A DNA stretch of 64,000 bases from Lutjanus erythropterus (GCA_020091685.1 CM034595.1:7587132-7651131), one strand, 5' to 3'; positions 46,600-60,000 are shown, numbered from the stretch's first letter. A program made the numbers and translations. Notes: a model not told the origin generated them from the sequence alone.

Positions 46600-46925
46600 C
46601 CTCGATATTTCTCCATCAACACCCAGAAGTTCAAACTTTATCTGCAGGCTTGCCTTGCTAATGTTTTGTTTCCACGTATGCAGCTCCTGCGGCTGGTGAA
46701 CGGGGAAGAAAGTGGAATTGGTAATAAAATGGTTGAGCCTGTAATTACTTCCTGAATTATTATAAGTGCCTAATGTTGTTGATGGAGCTGCCTCCCTGCA
46801 CACCCTCAGGCTCAGCGCAGAAACCACCAAAGCACGGAAGTCGCATGCATGCTTCCCCCTCATGTTAATACAGACAATGGATAACTGCTCCAAATATTCA
46901 TCACATGCAAATGTGTTCCCTTAAC
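46600..46925. promoter_or_regulatory. Candidate conserved non-coding block with octamer site
   Basis: Unique sequence with 'GGTAATAAAATGGTTGAGCC', 'CCTGTAATTACTTCCTGAATT' and a perfect POU octamer ATGCAAAT at 46905-46912. The minus-strand frame over it (135 residues) has no domain. Enhancer status is inference. Confidence 0.27.
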
Positions 46926-48365
46926 ACAAGCATTTGACACAATTTACTAAAAATTCATTTTGCTTGTTGATATTCTCTGGTTCCAAAAATGGACAATATT
47001 TGTAGTCATTTTGCTGCTCCCTCCAGGCCCATGTGTAATCCTGTTTCTCTTCTGTGAAAGATACAGTAGGTTTCTAGAAAGTGCACCAACAAAGCAGCGC
47101 TGTGTTTTGTTTTTTTGCACTTTTCATAACTAAACCATGTCCAACTGTCTTCTGTTGTGCTCCCGTGTGTTTCTGTGTGTGTAACGCATATCTGATTTAC
47201 GGAGTAGAGAGGAGACAGGGCTGAAACCTCAGCATTTCACAAACCCCCGCTGGTGAAAATCACTTAGACGAGCATGTTTTCTTGGATATTAACTATTGAA
47301 GACAATTACATCCTTCACTCCACCTCCATCACCGCCGTCCTCCGCCCTCCCTCCTCGCCACACGCTCTTTGTTTTCCTCCCCTCCTCCCTCTGTTGTCAG
47401 AGAGGAGAAGCACATGCCCGTTCCTCCGCTGAAGGGACTGTTTAACTCGGCAAGAACAAAGAGCAGCAGTCTCGTCTGCGTTGTGTCACACGACTCTTGT
47501 GTCGATTATTTTTACCTCCTCTATTTATAATCTTTCCTCTGTCCTACATATGTCTTAGACAGCTCTCCTGGGAGGTCTTTGTCACTAAAAAGCCTGCTCG
47601 CTCTCTTTCTGTCTGCACCCTGTGATTAGGTCAAAGAACACAGCACCAAAGGGAATACAAAAAAACTCTCTCATTCTTTCATATGTTAAATGGAAAACCA
47701 ATAAAATAATTTGATTAGGTTGTTTTGATGCACCTATTGATTAGTGCCTAATGTTAGGATACTGGTCTGTGATGGGAACAAGATAGCAGCTTTTTCTCAT
47801 AGCAGCTTTTGGTGTTTTTATGATTATTCGTATTTATTTGATACTAAGATGGTTTTAATCAATATCAGGAGTCTGTAACTCAAACCACACCCTGTCTGGG
47901 GATGTGCACGTAGGTTTGTGTTTATTTTCACTGTAGAGTTTTTAGATTTTTTTGAGGTTTTTATTTCAACACCATTTTTTGAAGATGTCAGTTAGGGCTG
48001 GGCAGCCTTTAAGAAAATACACTTCATCTGGTGCCGTTTTTTGGTCTTCATGTCATGTGAAAGAAAGCATTCCTGAAATAATCTTTTAGCATTTTATCAG
48101 ACACCACTGGTGTGTAGTTCAGCTATACCTTCCATATACGTTTTGGAGGCATCTCAGCACGCTGAAGTGCCACCTCCACCAAATACACCATGCTCGACCA
48201 TATGGGTTGTAGTGACGGTGGTAGTGGGACAATCACATGTTGCATTAAACTGAGGAACGCTTGTGATGATTAGCTGCAAGCAAAGCCATGCTAATAGTCT
48301 TTTTGTCAAGCTTTGGACACAAAAGGATCAGATGGTACTGGGTTATTCTGAAGTCAGAGGTAATC
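46926..48365. other. No gene; unique GC-moderate patch at 47200-47650
   Basis: 47200-47650 is unique and C-rich in part. 'TTAGGGCTGGGCAGCC' at 47993 could be a lone MITE terminus. No exon recognised. Confidence 0.35.
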
Positions 48366-49200
48366 AGAGCAGTCATTTCCAGAGACTGGGTCGTGACCCA
48401 CAGGTGCGTCAGGGGACATTTTATTTAGGTCACCGAGGAAATAAAAGACTATGAAAGAAATTCAGCAGATTTCAGGTTTATGTCTGCAGTAGCATTTTTA
48501 TGAATCATTTAAAATCTCTGCGTTCTACTGATGAGATTAAAAAACGACAGCTCATTAATTTGGCCTGAATGAACTTATTTTGTCTCATTTATGAAGGAGG
48601 CTAAAATGTCCTGTATTGTTTTCCTGGCCCCTTTAACTCAGTCTAAATGCATGTATTTCTCATTTATAAAGCATCTAACATGTGTATATATTTTCAAGAT
48701 TAAGGATGCAAACAAAGTTTCATTGCCAATGAATTATTTTCTTGATTGATCGATTAGTTGTTTGGTCAATAAAATGGTGAAAAAATTGTGAAAAATATTG
48801 ATCAGTGTCTCCCCAAGTCCAAGGTAACATCCTCAAATGTCTTATTTTGTCCATAACCCAAAAGGGATTCAGTTTACTGTCAGAGAGGAGTAAAGAAAAT
48901 TAAGAAGCTGAAATCAGACAATTTTGCCTTTTTTCTTTAAAAAAATGACTCAAACTGATTCATTGATTATCAAAATAGTTGGTTAATTTAATAATCAATT
49001 CAGAATGGATTAATTGTTGCAGCTCTAGTCAATAAAATATAAAGTGGTATGTAAATGCCAGTAAAAATGGTCAGAAATGTTCACCTATGCCTAAATTAAG
49101 TCTTCCCAAGATTTATTGATGAGTTGTATTGTGAGCTGGGTCACAGTGATTTGTCATTTTTAAAAAGTGGGTCTCACTGGCACCACCCAATGTGGCTCTT
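48366..49200. mobile_element. Possible older hAT element hosting a MITE
   Basis: 'GCAGTCATTTCCAGAGACTGG' and 'GGGTCGTGACCCACAGG' at the left resemble a CAGTGGTTCCCA hAT terminus. On the right, 'GAGCTGGGTCACAGTGATTTG' and 'TTTTTAAAAAGTGGGTCTC' resemble the subterminal part of such elements. The true right terminus was not found. The inner 48701-49027 is a separate MITE. Confidence 0.35.
48701..49027. mobile_element. hAT MITE of the TAGGGCTGCAAC type, 327 bp
   Basis: It begins TAAGGATGCAAACAAAG (decayed TAGGGCTGCAACTAA) and ends 'TTAATTGTTGCAGCTCTA', so the termini are inverted TAG(A/G)GCTGCAAC. Inside, 'GATCGATTAGTTGTTTGGTC', 'GATCAGTGTCTCCCCAAG' and 'TTTACTGTCAGAGAGGAGTAA' match a fish MITE with CGATTA words that I know to be abundant. 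Flanking octamers match only five of eight, so the copy is old. Confidence 0.8.
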
Positions 49201-49730
49201 TCTAGTTTGGTATTTTGAGTTGATATCTTTAGATGATATTTCAACACAATAACCATCCGGAAGTTATAGCTTACTCACAGTTGTGAACCTTCAGTGACAA
49301 AGAATGAATGTACAGATGCTGTTCATCTTCTTAAAATCTGACACATTATCTCAGAATATCGTCTCTGAAATCATCTTATCATCTTTGTCACAGCTTGATT
49401 TAAGTATCTTTGGTTAATTTTGGAGTTCCAAAGCTCATCCATTGTCAAATTGTCAGGACATACCAACAACGCTCCTTTGTCATTTGTTATTTGGTATGAA
49501 AAGAGTCAGCATCAATCTTGCAGCATAGGCGTATCTTTGTAGAAGGTGTCACTTGTGTTTCACCACATTCAGCCATTTTACAACAGACTGCACAGAAACC
49601 TACTGTGTGGATACTGTAGGGCCATAATAGCAAAAACAATGATTGTCCTAAGAAAATATGAAGGTACAACATGTTTAAAGTGCTCATATGGACCTTACAA
49701 ATGAACAGCGACCAAAAAGATTTTGCTGCC

Positions 49731-50045
49731 TCAGTTTTTCCAACTGGCACTCAGTAATGTAATGCTAGTACTTCATGGTTCTCTCCTGCAACTTGATTGG
49801 ATGCCGTCAGATTGGTTCAAACAAAGTGGATATGGGGAATTAAGTGTCGACTTGCTGAGAATGAACAGTGTTAACATTAGCTGGTCCAGTAAATTAAGGG
49901 AAATGAATTCATTCCTGATTCACAATTTTAAATCACAGACCTTTTAATCTTTGGGCTTGGGGGAAGGTATCAAGTATTTTCAAGTCAAAAGGCTCCAGTC
50001 CAAGTGAAGTCATAAATCACTGGTGTTAAAAGTCCAAGTACACAA
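49731..50045. repeat. Dispersed repeat, copy 2 (partner at 25060)
   Basis: It is collinear with 25060-25350: 'TTCTCTCCTGCAACTTGATTGGA', 'CAGATTGGTTCAAACAAAG', 'AAAGGCTCCAGTCCAAGTGAAG'. The 49850 region carries sequence absent from copy 1. Confidence 0.7.
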
Positions 50046-51497
<1,452 letters not shown>

Positions 51498-51547
51498 TGG
51501 ACCTATAGTATATGTAATTTTTCCTCTGCCATTTCTCTGACTAAATA

Positions 51548-52737
51548 TACAACCACAATTCAAATAAAGTTGGGAGGCAGTGTAAAATGTGAATAAAAAC
51601 AGATTTCAGTGATTTCTAAACACAGTCCAAAGACAGGATATTTAACGTTCAAACTGATCAACTGATCAGTTTTTTGTAAAAATACTCTCATTCTGAATGT
51701 GATGCCTGTTGGGACAGGGGCAAAAAAAAAAAAGACTGGAGAAGCTGTGGAATGCTCAGAAGACCTGTTTGGAAGATGGATGCATGGATGGGGTGAGATT
51801 CACATTTTGTGAAAAACTGCAAATAGTCCAACAGTTTGAGAACGTTCCTCAACACAAAACTGCAGGAATTTAGAGATTTCACCATCTACAATCCATAATA
51901 TCATTAAAAGATTGAGAGAATCCAGAGAACCCCTCAGGCAGCACTGCATTAAAAACTCACATCATTGTATAATCCATGTTTTCACAAATCATGGATGTCA
52001 TGTCCTCCAGGCTAAAGAGAAAAAGAATCACCTAGATTTTTAGCAGCACTAACTTCAAAAGACAGCATCTATGATGGTATGGGGGTGTGTAAGTGTCCAT
52101 GGCATCATGGGTAAATGTCACATCTATGAAGGTTACATTAATGCTGAAAGGTACATACAGGTTTTGGAGCGACATATGCTGCCATCCAGACAACGTCTTT
52201 TTCAGAGATGTCCCTGCTTTTTTCAGTGATACAATCAAGACACATTGTGGACGTGTTCCAACAGCATGTCTTCATAGTAAAAGAGTTCAGGTACTAGACT
52301 GACCTGCCTGCAGTCCAGACCTGTCTCCCATTGAAAATGTGTGGTGCATTATGAAGCACAAAATAGAACAACAGAGACCCCGAACTGTTGAGAACCTGAA
52401 GTCGTATATCAAGCAAGAATGAGAAAGAATTTCACTTTCAAAACTTCAACAATTAGTGTCCTCAGTTTACAAACACTGAGTGAGTGTTGTTAAAGAAAAA
52501 GCTGATGTATCACAGTGGTAAACTTTCTCCTGTCACAACTTTTTTGGGACATGTTGCAGGCATAAATTTCAGAATTAACATATATTGACAAAACACAATC
52601 AAGTTAATCAGTTTGAACATTAAATGTCTTGTCTTTCTACTGTATTCAGTTGAAAATAGGTTGAAAGGTTTTCGCAAATCATTTCTTTTCATTTTTATTT
52701 ACATTTTACACAACATTTTTTTGGAATTAGGGTTATA
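51548..52737 (+). mobile_element. Tc1/mariner-type transposon relic (DD34E), internally deleted
   Basis: The left end 'ACAACCACAATTCAAATAAAG' and the reverse complement of the right end, 'ATAACCCTAATTCCAAAAA', are inverted, with TA at each edge. Long subterminal arms (about 170-200 bp) pair: 'GTTCAAACTGAT' near 51649 against 'ATCAGTTTGAAC' at 52607, and 'TAAAATGTGAATAAAAAC' against 'TTTTATTTACATTTTA'. The element is about 1.19 kb, while the family as I remember it is about 1.5-1.6 kb. One deletion removes the middle of the transposase near 51970-51975, another the spacer after 51775, and others shorten the left arm. Confidence 0.9.
52060..52486 (+). pseudogene. Transposase relic, C-terminal catalytic part (DD34E)
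   Basis: Near 52070 the plus strand reads MMVWGCVSVHGIM (usual VWGCISAHGMG), then INAERYIQVLERHMLPSRQRLFQ. After a frame change come SDTIKTHCGRVP, PACSPDLSPIENVW and RPRTVENLKSYIKQE. The second catalytic D (in SDTIKTH) and the E (in SPIENVW) are both visible with 34 residues between them, so the family is DD34E. A stop falls within VLD*PAC, and another within IKQE*ERI. The first catalytic D region is lost with the internal deletion. A helix-turn-helix remnant precedes it at about 51800-51960. It encoded a cut-and-paste transposase and is now dead. Confidence 0.85.
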
Positions 52738-53139
52738 TTTAGGACCTCCTCATCCTTGTCCACCAAATATTATACTCCTCATTCCGTCCCTGTTTTCTGT
52801 AACTCCTTTGCCCTTCCAATGCTTCAACATGGTGAGCAATCTCACTAGCATCTGCTATACTATATCTCTTGGTACATGTTAGCATGGATATCCTCACTGA
52901 TTGTCAAGAGAGCTGCTTGTGGTACTGAAGATAACCATGTCAAGGACTTGCCAGAGGGTTTTATGTTAGAGGGTGCACAACATGTGTCTTCATCTCAAGT
53001 GGTGATTGGTCAGCGGATTCATCAGGCCGATTATCTGGCTTTTTGAGACAAGTTGTATTGGCTGATGCCTGCGCTCACGAGGCCGATAACCAAAGAAATG
53101 TCTGCAGATACATCTGCAGGCAGCCTTTTCAGTGTGATG

Positions 53140-53215
53140 ATGAAGTACAGTTATACAGTCAAATTCATTCTCTGCATTTAACCCATTGTAGTATTAGGAG
53201 CAGTGGGCTAAAACT
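53140..53215 (+). repeat. Short dispersed-repeat fragment
   Basis: 'AAATTCATTCTCTGCATTTAACCCATTG' and 'TTAGGAGCAGTGGGCT' are phrases of a fish repeat. Only this piece is present and its edges are unknown. Confidence 0.4.
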
Positions 53216-54348
53216 GGTACTGGCTAGTGTCAAATATGCAACATATCTATAACATGTTCCTGGTTAAGATAACGATGTATATTAGAATGCAATGTGCATA
53301 AAATGATGAGGTTTTACAGATGTTTTTACATCAACATCAGCTGCCCTGCTCTAAATATCTGCCAGGCCACTGGCCATTGAGTAACTCGTATTGGTCCACA
53401 ACTAATCTCAAGACACAACCTTGATTCCTAGAAATTACATCAATTATAGTTTGAGAGGAAACATTTTCTGAAGTGGAGGAAGCACTATATTTTTGCACCA
53501 CATAATCACTGATAATCAACATCATAACAACGGTGTGTGTGTGCCTCTTTGTTTTGAAAGGTTGGCTAAAATTCACAGAAGTCACACAATAAGACGAACA
53601 AACTAACAGATCGAAGTTGCAGTGGACCAGCAACTCCTGTGTTCTGTGAAGTAAAATTGCTGTTTTTGTCAATACCTTCCAGTGGCTTTGGAGAGAGCGT
53701 TATTTATAGCAGCTTATATAATGTGCCTTTAAAACAGTTGTGGTTTTCATATGACTTTATTCTGTGTTTTAAAGCACCCCAGCTGACTGAAATACATTAA
53801 ATTCTGACTGATTGCATATAAAAATTCTATGCATTTAATTTAATTTCTGCTATTTTCTCCTTTATTTGAATGTAGAAACAGCTGTTCACAAACATATTTA
53901 ACATCACATATGCATATATATGTATGCATGTGTTCAGTTATTGCCAAGTGTCACTTCGCAATGTGTTTCATCCTAATGATTCAAAATGATGTGACAATGA
54001 TGTGCAAATGTGACATACTGCACCTCGAAAAACAGATGGAATCTCTAAAAGAACTGCATTAGTGTGAATCTTAAGGGAGAGTGTCAGTATTCTTAATGGC
54101 TTAAATGCTGTCTCATTGTGATTCTGGGATAAACATCGAGTAAATATGGAGTACTTTTACACACACATGCACACACACACACACACAGAGTTGCTGTGAT
54201 GATACTTAGGTGTCAGTATGACTCTGTCCTGGTGAATTAACTCTATAATATGACTAGTAAATACTCCCTAAACCACCACCATCATCATTATCAGCTCCCA
54301 GAAATAAACAACTGCAAACAGCAAAACATGTGCAACACACCATAAAGC

Positions 54349-54350
<2 letters not shown>
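53216..54350. other. No gene; short (CA) run at 54163-54186
   Basis: No frame with a domain, no element termini. The minus-strand 111-residue frame at 53.3-53.7 kb is unrecognised and unsupported. Confidence 0.4.
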
Positions 54351-54402
<52 letters not shown>

Positions 54403-54404
54403 CA
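54351..54404. repeat. (CA)n microsatellite, about 54 bp
   Basis: Near-perfect CA repeat with one CG interruption. Confidence 0.96.
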
Positions 54405-54499
54405 GTGCACATATCCCCCAGTTGTGTGTGTGGCAGCTGGCTCTGTATCACAGCTAACTGCAGCAAGAGATACAAGTTCCCTCAAACAGCGAACAATTT

Positions 54500-55080
54500 C
54501 CTCCAAATGCATGGTAATGTTTGAAATAAATAAGCTACATTATGCATAAAAGGGAAAATGATTACCCGCTTTTAAAAGCCTTTATGAATATTTATAAAGT
54601 GTTTCTGTCGCCGCTTATTTCCCTGCCTTTCTGGATATTCAGTCAGGAGCAGCTAATAGAAAAAGCCCATGTTCCCTTTCACTGTTCCGACATGAAGCCA
54701 GCGTGGACGTTAACGCTTTTAATGCTCTGGCTTTACATAAAAAAATATTACCTTTGATTGCTGATTGAATTTTCATTTCTCATGGCCTCTTTTGGGGGGC
54801 TTTTATGCCTTTTGTGAGCTTTTATATGTGAGCCTGACTGAGCGTCTTTTATGTTTTAAAGGAGCCTGCAGGCACGGGGGCTGCGTAGGACAGCTTTTCT
54901 CTCCCCGTAGCTGTGATTGTCAGGGTTAGTTAAAGGCAGAGGGTCCAATGTTCCCGCGGCTTTAAGGACAGCGTGATCCGGTGGCGGAGAGATGAAAAGA
55001 GAGAGGTAACTCATCCACCCATCTGAGGGGATTTTCCCTTCAAGGGCCTCATCACGATCTCTCCAAATGAAACCATTATC
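54500..55080. promoter_or_regulatory. Candidate conserved non-coding (enhancer-like) block
   Basis: About 580 bp of unique sequence between two CA tracts. It has 'AAATGCATGGTAATG', 'CATTATGCATAAAAGGG', 'CCTTTATGAATATTTATAAAG', a TCF/LEF-like CCTTTGAT at 54751-54758 beside 'TGCTGATTGAATTTTCATTTC', and 'GCTTTTAATGCTC'. The density of AT-rich developmental motifs with no repeat content is suggestive. Function is inference, and no exon frame is convincing. Confidence 0.28.
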
Positions 55081-55132
55081 TCAACATTTCTGCCCCAGGC
55101 GCTCTCACTCTGACTATTTCACTCTTTCTTTT

Positions 55133-55133
<1 letters not shown>

Positions 55134-55217
<84 letters not shown>
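55134..55217. repeat. (CA)42 microsatellite
   Basis: Perfect tract of about 84 bp, the longest uninterrupted CA run in the window. Likely highly polymorphic. Confidence 0.98.
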
Positions 55218-55219
<2 letters not shown>

Positions 55220-56189
55220 CGCACTTTCACACCATATCCTCTCTAGCTCCCCCTGAACTTTTCCCTTTTTCCTCTCTTTGGAGCGGCATTTTGGAGATGT
55301 GAGGGGAAGATGAAAGATGGAAGGTGACAGCGGCGGAGAGATGGTGGGACTGGAGAGGGGTGGAGGTGTCAGGGGAGGAGGAACCAGCAGGGAGGAAAAG
55401 TGTCAGAGATGGAGGAGACAGTAGTGGGGTGTGTGTATGTGTGTGTGTGTGTGACTGGAGGTGACTCCTAATTCATCCAGGGAAAGCTGAGATTTGGTTT
55501 GCTTGTCATAACAGATGCCTCAGCCTGCCCAGAGGGAGAGCTGTTCTCCACCTGCCGTGATTCAGTTTGAAATGTCTCTTAATGTATTAGTCGGCCATAA
55601 TGGATCCCATGGCTCATACCCGCAGACACGCCTGCCTTTTATCTGCACACACACGCGCCTTCTGCAGCCACCCGCTGACCCCAACAAAGAGGAAAAGGGG
55701 TAAGAAAGAAAGCACTAGGAAAAGAAAGGATGGCGTGAATGAGAGAGGCCAGTGATCACGGTGGTAACGGTGAATAATGGCACGGCTGCAGGACTGAAAC
55801 AAATCACCTGTAGATGATTCTATTATGTGCAGTCACAGAGGAGCTGTTCACACTGCCTGCTGCTCTGCAACCTGCTTAGAAGCTGCTCACTCAGGACACA
55901 GCCGATGAAATGAGAATTTAATTATGTTTATCATTGTGTGATAGACATGAGTGCAGAGGAAGAGTTCTTTGGTGATTAGACCCTATTGAGAAATTATCTG
56001 GATGTGCAGAGGATACTGGAACGAGCACATATGAACGTGATAAGGATCTGTTGTGGTTGGGAAAGAAACCAACACGTCCTCATGCATAAACGTCAGAACA
56101 GGTCAACTGCCAATGACTCGAACAAAGTGACCGTGACAGGTCAAGTGGACCATATGTACATTAAATATGTGGAGTAACATTAAACACAT
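55218..56189. other. No gene recognised
   Basis: GA-rich and GT-rich patches around 55300-55460. No supported feature. Confidence 0.4.
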
Positions 56190-56480
56190 GGTTTACGTTA
56201 TGTTAGGTTTAGGCACCAAAACTACTTGGTTTAAAAAAAGATCATGTTTTAACTTAAAATAAGTTGTTGCATGTGTTACATGATGAAGTGATGCAACATA
56301 AGTAACTTAAAACACAAAATAATAATTGACTTAATTGACTTTTGGTTTCACGCAACATACAAACCCTGGTTTTCTGGGTGAAAAAGCTGTTTTTCAAACT
56401 ATATTCTTCTGTTTTTTCTGGTGAGGACAGGTTTGATCTTGTGGTTGTGATTTCTCTCTCAACTGTTGCTCTCCCAGTCA
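56190..56480 (+). repeat. GTTTAGG-type dispersed repeat, fullest copy
   Basis: It starts 'ATGTTAGGTTTAGGCACC' and 'AAAACTACTTGGTTT', continues 'AAAGATCATGTTTTAACTT', and ends 'TTGACTTTTGGTTTCACGC' with 'CAAACCCTGGTTTTCTGGGTG', all familiar from a fish repeat. Shorter pieces are at 9466, 38030, 44695 and 62310. Class unassigned. Confidence 0.55.
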
Positions 56481-56844
56481 TATTGGAATGATTAAAAAAA
56501 GCTAATTATATATATAAAAATATAGGTCTCAAAATTATGGAAAAATTAGCAGTTTTCTCTGCTCTGAAACACTGGGAGTGTGTCCACTCTGCTGTCTTGG
56601 TGTCAAACACCTCTAGGACCTGAAACATGGATAGCATATTTTTTTGTCTCTGTGTCGGGTTGTTGGAACTGAAGTGAGCCGAAGTGAACTGCTGGGCTGA
56701 TTTGGACTGAGAGAGTCGCTGAAGGTGGTGCTGTTTGTTTGTTGGTTTGTTAGTTGTTAGTTAGGGTTTTCAGCAACTACTTCCTAACATGTTTAATGTG
56801 TCAATAATATAATTTTATTATTTAACTGAAATATAATCTTTATC

Positions 56845-57190
56845 AGTGATTCCCAGTGGGCCACTGGTGGGCCATGAAGAACCTGTAGGGGGGCCTTCAA
56901 TCTGATAAGTCTGAAATTACCATTAAATATTAATGATTAAATTTTAAGGAGTAATCAGAAATAATAAAACAAAGCCTTCAGATTTAAATGATGATGATGA
57001 TTCTTTGTTTATCTGACCCAGTTCAACAGGTGTTACAGTATATTTGGTGACCAGTCACATTAAGACTGGAATGTGTCTTATGTCTCATCATTGGTAGGAT
57101 TAGTCTCGGGTGCTGATTAGAGCTGTGATTAAAGGTCTGGGTCGGCCACATAAGATGGGCCATGCCGGTCTTAATTTGGGAAATGGTTGC
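56845..57190. mobile_element. Possible decayed hAT MITE
   Basis: The left 'CAGTGATTCCCAGTGGGCC' and right 'AATTTGGGAAATGGTTGC' are loose inverted matches of a CAGTGGTTCCCA terminus, and 'GGGTCGGCCACATAAGATGGG' fits the interior. No target duplication was found, so this is uncertain. Confidence 0.33.
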
Positions 57191-57639
57191 TCTAAATGTT
57201 TGAAAAAGCACATCTCCCATCTCTTCTCCCCCTGGGACTCATACCGTATATCTACAGTTGAATATAAATGAGAAATATGTTCAAAGGATTTTGAAAAAAA
57301 GAAAAAAATATGCGTAGAAATTGTCATCGTGTGATTGTTGTTTATAGTTTAGTTCCATTCTGTAAAACCCCCTGCATTCACCTGATCCTGTTTCTTATTT
57401 CATGCTTTAGATTAATCTTTTTGGTTTCTTTGTTTTATTTTATTTGCAGAATTCTTAAATTGTAGGCTGCAGCACCACCTTAACTGCTGCTGCAAAAAGG
57501 TTAAATAGTGTTCACTGCTGGTACTAGGGGCCATGAAGCCATGCATTTGTGGCAATGAGCCCCATTTGGGCTTAGAACCCTAAATAATGGCAGCATCACA
57601 TAGTTCAAAAACTACAAGAACCCAAGAGCACCACGATGT

Positions 57640-57860
57640 TAAAAGTAAAGAGTCTTTATTTAGAAAAAATTAAAAGGTACAAAAATCCAGGCAGTGGAAC
57701 GATATAGTACAGAAGAGTCAGACTGAGGCAGGATCTGAAACACACAGGCAGGTCAAAAACTAGATCAGGATCAAAACGCAGACAAGCAGAAATCAGAAGC
57801 TGAGACACATGGCGTGAAGACAATGTGGAGAGTGAGTGGAAATGGAGCAGTATATATGCA
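57640..57860. repeat. Probable interspersed repeat, A/CAGG-rich
   Basis: 'AAGAGTCTTTATTTAGAAAA', 'ATCCAGGCAGTGGAACG' and 'AAACACACAGGCAGGTCAAAAAC' resemble in style the repeat at 10055-10885. Edges and class are unknown. Confidence 0.35.
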
Positions 57861-59029
57861 CGGGCACGTCCAATCTGAAAACAGTGTGTACCTTGTTTAT
57901 GGTTTCTGGATTGAAAAACATGTTTCCCCAAAACACTGTGAAATGGTGTGCAACGGTGGGCTACAGGCTTTGAGGAAAGTTTTCAGCTCATTTGGTGGGT
58001 GGGCCAGAGGTGGAAGCCAATCAGCAATGGGATGGAAATTAACTCCACAGTATTAAAAAGACAGTGCTGTGTGTTCTATGCACCACTTTTTCTGTTTAAA
58101 GAACATTTTTCTGCGTTTTATCAGGGTCAGAGGAGTGGGGCTGTTGGTTTTATACATTTGCAGTGAAGATGCAGACTGTTAAAGGAGAAATCTGTATTAG
58201 TAAATCATAAAACGACCACATCATGTCATCAGAGATCGATGAAACATGTTAGGTTGAAATATTCGTGTTGTGTCATGTTGATGTTCTTATTATTCTCTCT
58301 TTGATGAGAACAATATAAGAATTCTACTTATATGGTAAATATCACATAAGCTGCAAATGATAAGAGAAAGGAGTTGCGAGGATAAATATTGTAACTGTGT
58401 TGTGCAATTTGCCTTGGAATCAGATTCCCTGAGGTAAGCTCCAAGAATTTGCCTTCAGGGTTGAGGCTGGAAGCAACAAAGACAGCTGCACTTTAAAAGG
58501 CAGAGACCTGAACGGTTGTGGATGAAAAGTGTGAACAGCAAGAAACAAAGATCTGATTAAATATGATGTATGTAAACAAGAGGGACTGGCCCTAAGAATG
58601 ATGTTATTATTAGTTTTGTGGGAGGTTTTGGCGTATTTAAGTTTTTTTAATTTATTTATTTAGAAAAATCAGTGTGATTATCAAAAAAGACCTCTCAAAA
58701 GGGTTTCAAAAAAGTTTTCACTCTCACCTTGTCATATATGACAGCTTTAAATCCAATGTCATACTGTATGGTTGAAGTTAGTTGTTTCCCCCGTCCCGTC
58801 CTTCTCAGACTCGGAGAAGCTCTGCAGGCTGCAGGAGCTCTGCAGGAGCGCAGGATGCACGCAACATTGAAAACTGACAATAACAAGCCAGGGTTAGTAC
58901 TCTGATGTAAGCTGATCAGCTGTTTATAACTGTCAGTTGTCTGTCAATGTAAAGTTCAGCCTGTTATCCTGCAAACAAAAAGCCAGCTGCTCTGAAATAA
59001 CACACTCTGGACTGTCTGTCTCACTGCCT
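57861..59029. other. No gene recognised
   Basis: No domain-bearing frame or repeat terminus. The minus-strand frame at 58.7-58.9 kb is short and unrecognised. Confidence 0.4.
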
Positions 59030-60000
59030 GTCAAACCCCATTAGCATATTGCTCAATTTAACAGTTATAAACATCTACTCCTTACACAAGATTATTCATG
59101 ATTTCTTATGACTCATAAACAGACACTTACTCATTCAGTGAACATTCGGCATTAATTTGAATTTTAATTAATGTGAAATGGGCAAAGAAAAACTGCTACT
59201 CCAGCCTGGAATAGAAATTTCAAAGGAGGCTGTAGCATATTGAGTATTTTAACTAAAAATATTTCCTAGATCTCTGATGACACATTATGGTCATTTTTAT
59301 GATTTATTACATTTAATCTATTACAGATTCCTCCTTTAATGCCACCTTAATTAAACTTTCATCACCAAAATAATTAAATATTTCTAACAACTGCAAAATG
59401 TTTGTAATGACACATATTTAATTGTTTTTCTGTTCTATTCTTTTTGTGGCCATTAGTCTAATCTGTGGTTTTGTTTTGTCAAAAACTCTGACAAAACCAT
59501 ACACCATATAAAATGTTTGAATAACAGCACACACATTGTGATTTATTGATCCTCAGCTTGGACTTTGATCAGCTCACAGGCTACACGGGTTGTGGTAAAG
59601 GAATGGTTAACCCTCACCCCCGCTCGGTTCCGTGCCGCAGATCAAATGGAACAAGTTCATTACAGAGACGAGGCGGATCGTTCCGCTGCATCCATCATCC
59701 ATCCATCAGCCATTAGTTCTGTCTCCCAGATTCCCAGAGAACCTGTTGGGATCCGGGAGACAAAGCAATCAGCCCACCCCACCGCCTTTGATAGAGAATC
59801 GCAGGATTCCATGAAGCCGACCCGCCTGTGACCTTGAGGCTGCGGCGTGATTTCATTACAGGGGAAGTTGAGACAATACAGGCGAGGCATCTGAGGGGCG
59901 CAGGGAGCTGCTCGCTAAATGGAAAGTGCACTGAAACATGATGATTTCATCGAGTTGGCACTTAGTGAAGACGTGTACGGCAGCGGGAAACAGAAAAGCA
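59030..60000. promoter_or_regulatory. Candidate conserved non-coding region, TAAT-rich
   Basis: 59030-59420 is unique and crowded with homeodomain-type cores ('GGCATTAATTTGAATTTTAAT', 'CACCTTAATTAAACTTTC', 'AAATAATTAAATATTTC'). 59560-60000 is unique and higher in GC. AT-rich sequence yields TAAT by chance, so this is a weak inference. Confidence 0.2.

Noticed and set aside
46486-46893. 135-residue minus-strand frame
   Set aside because: No domain. The underlying DNA looks like a regulatory-type block and not an exon.
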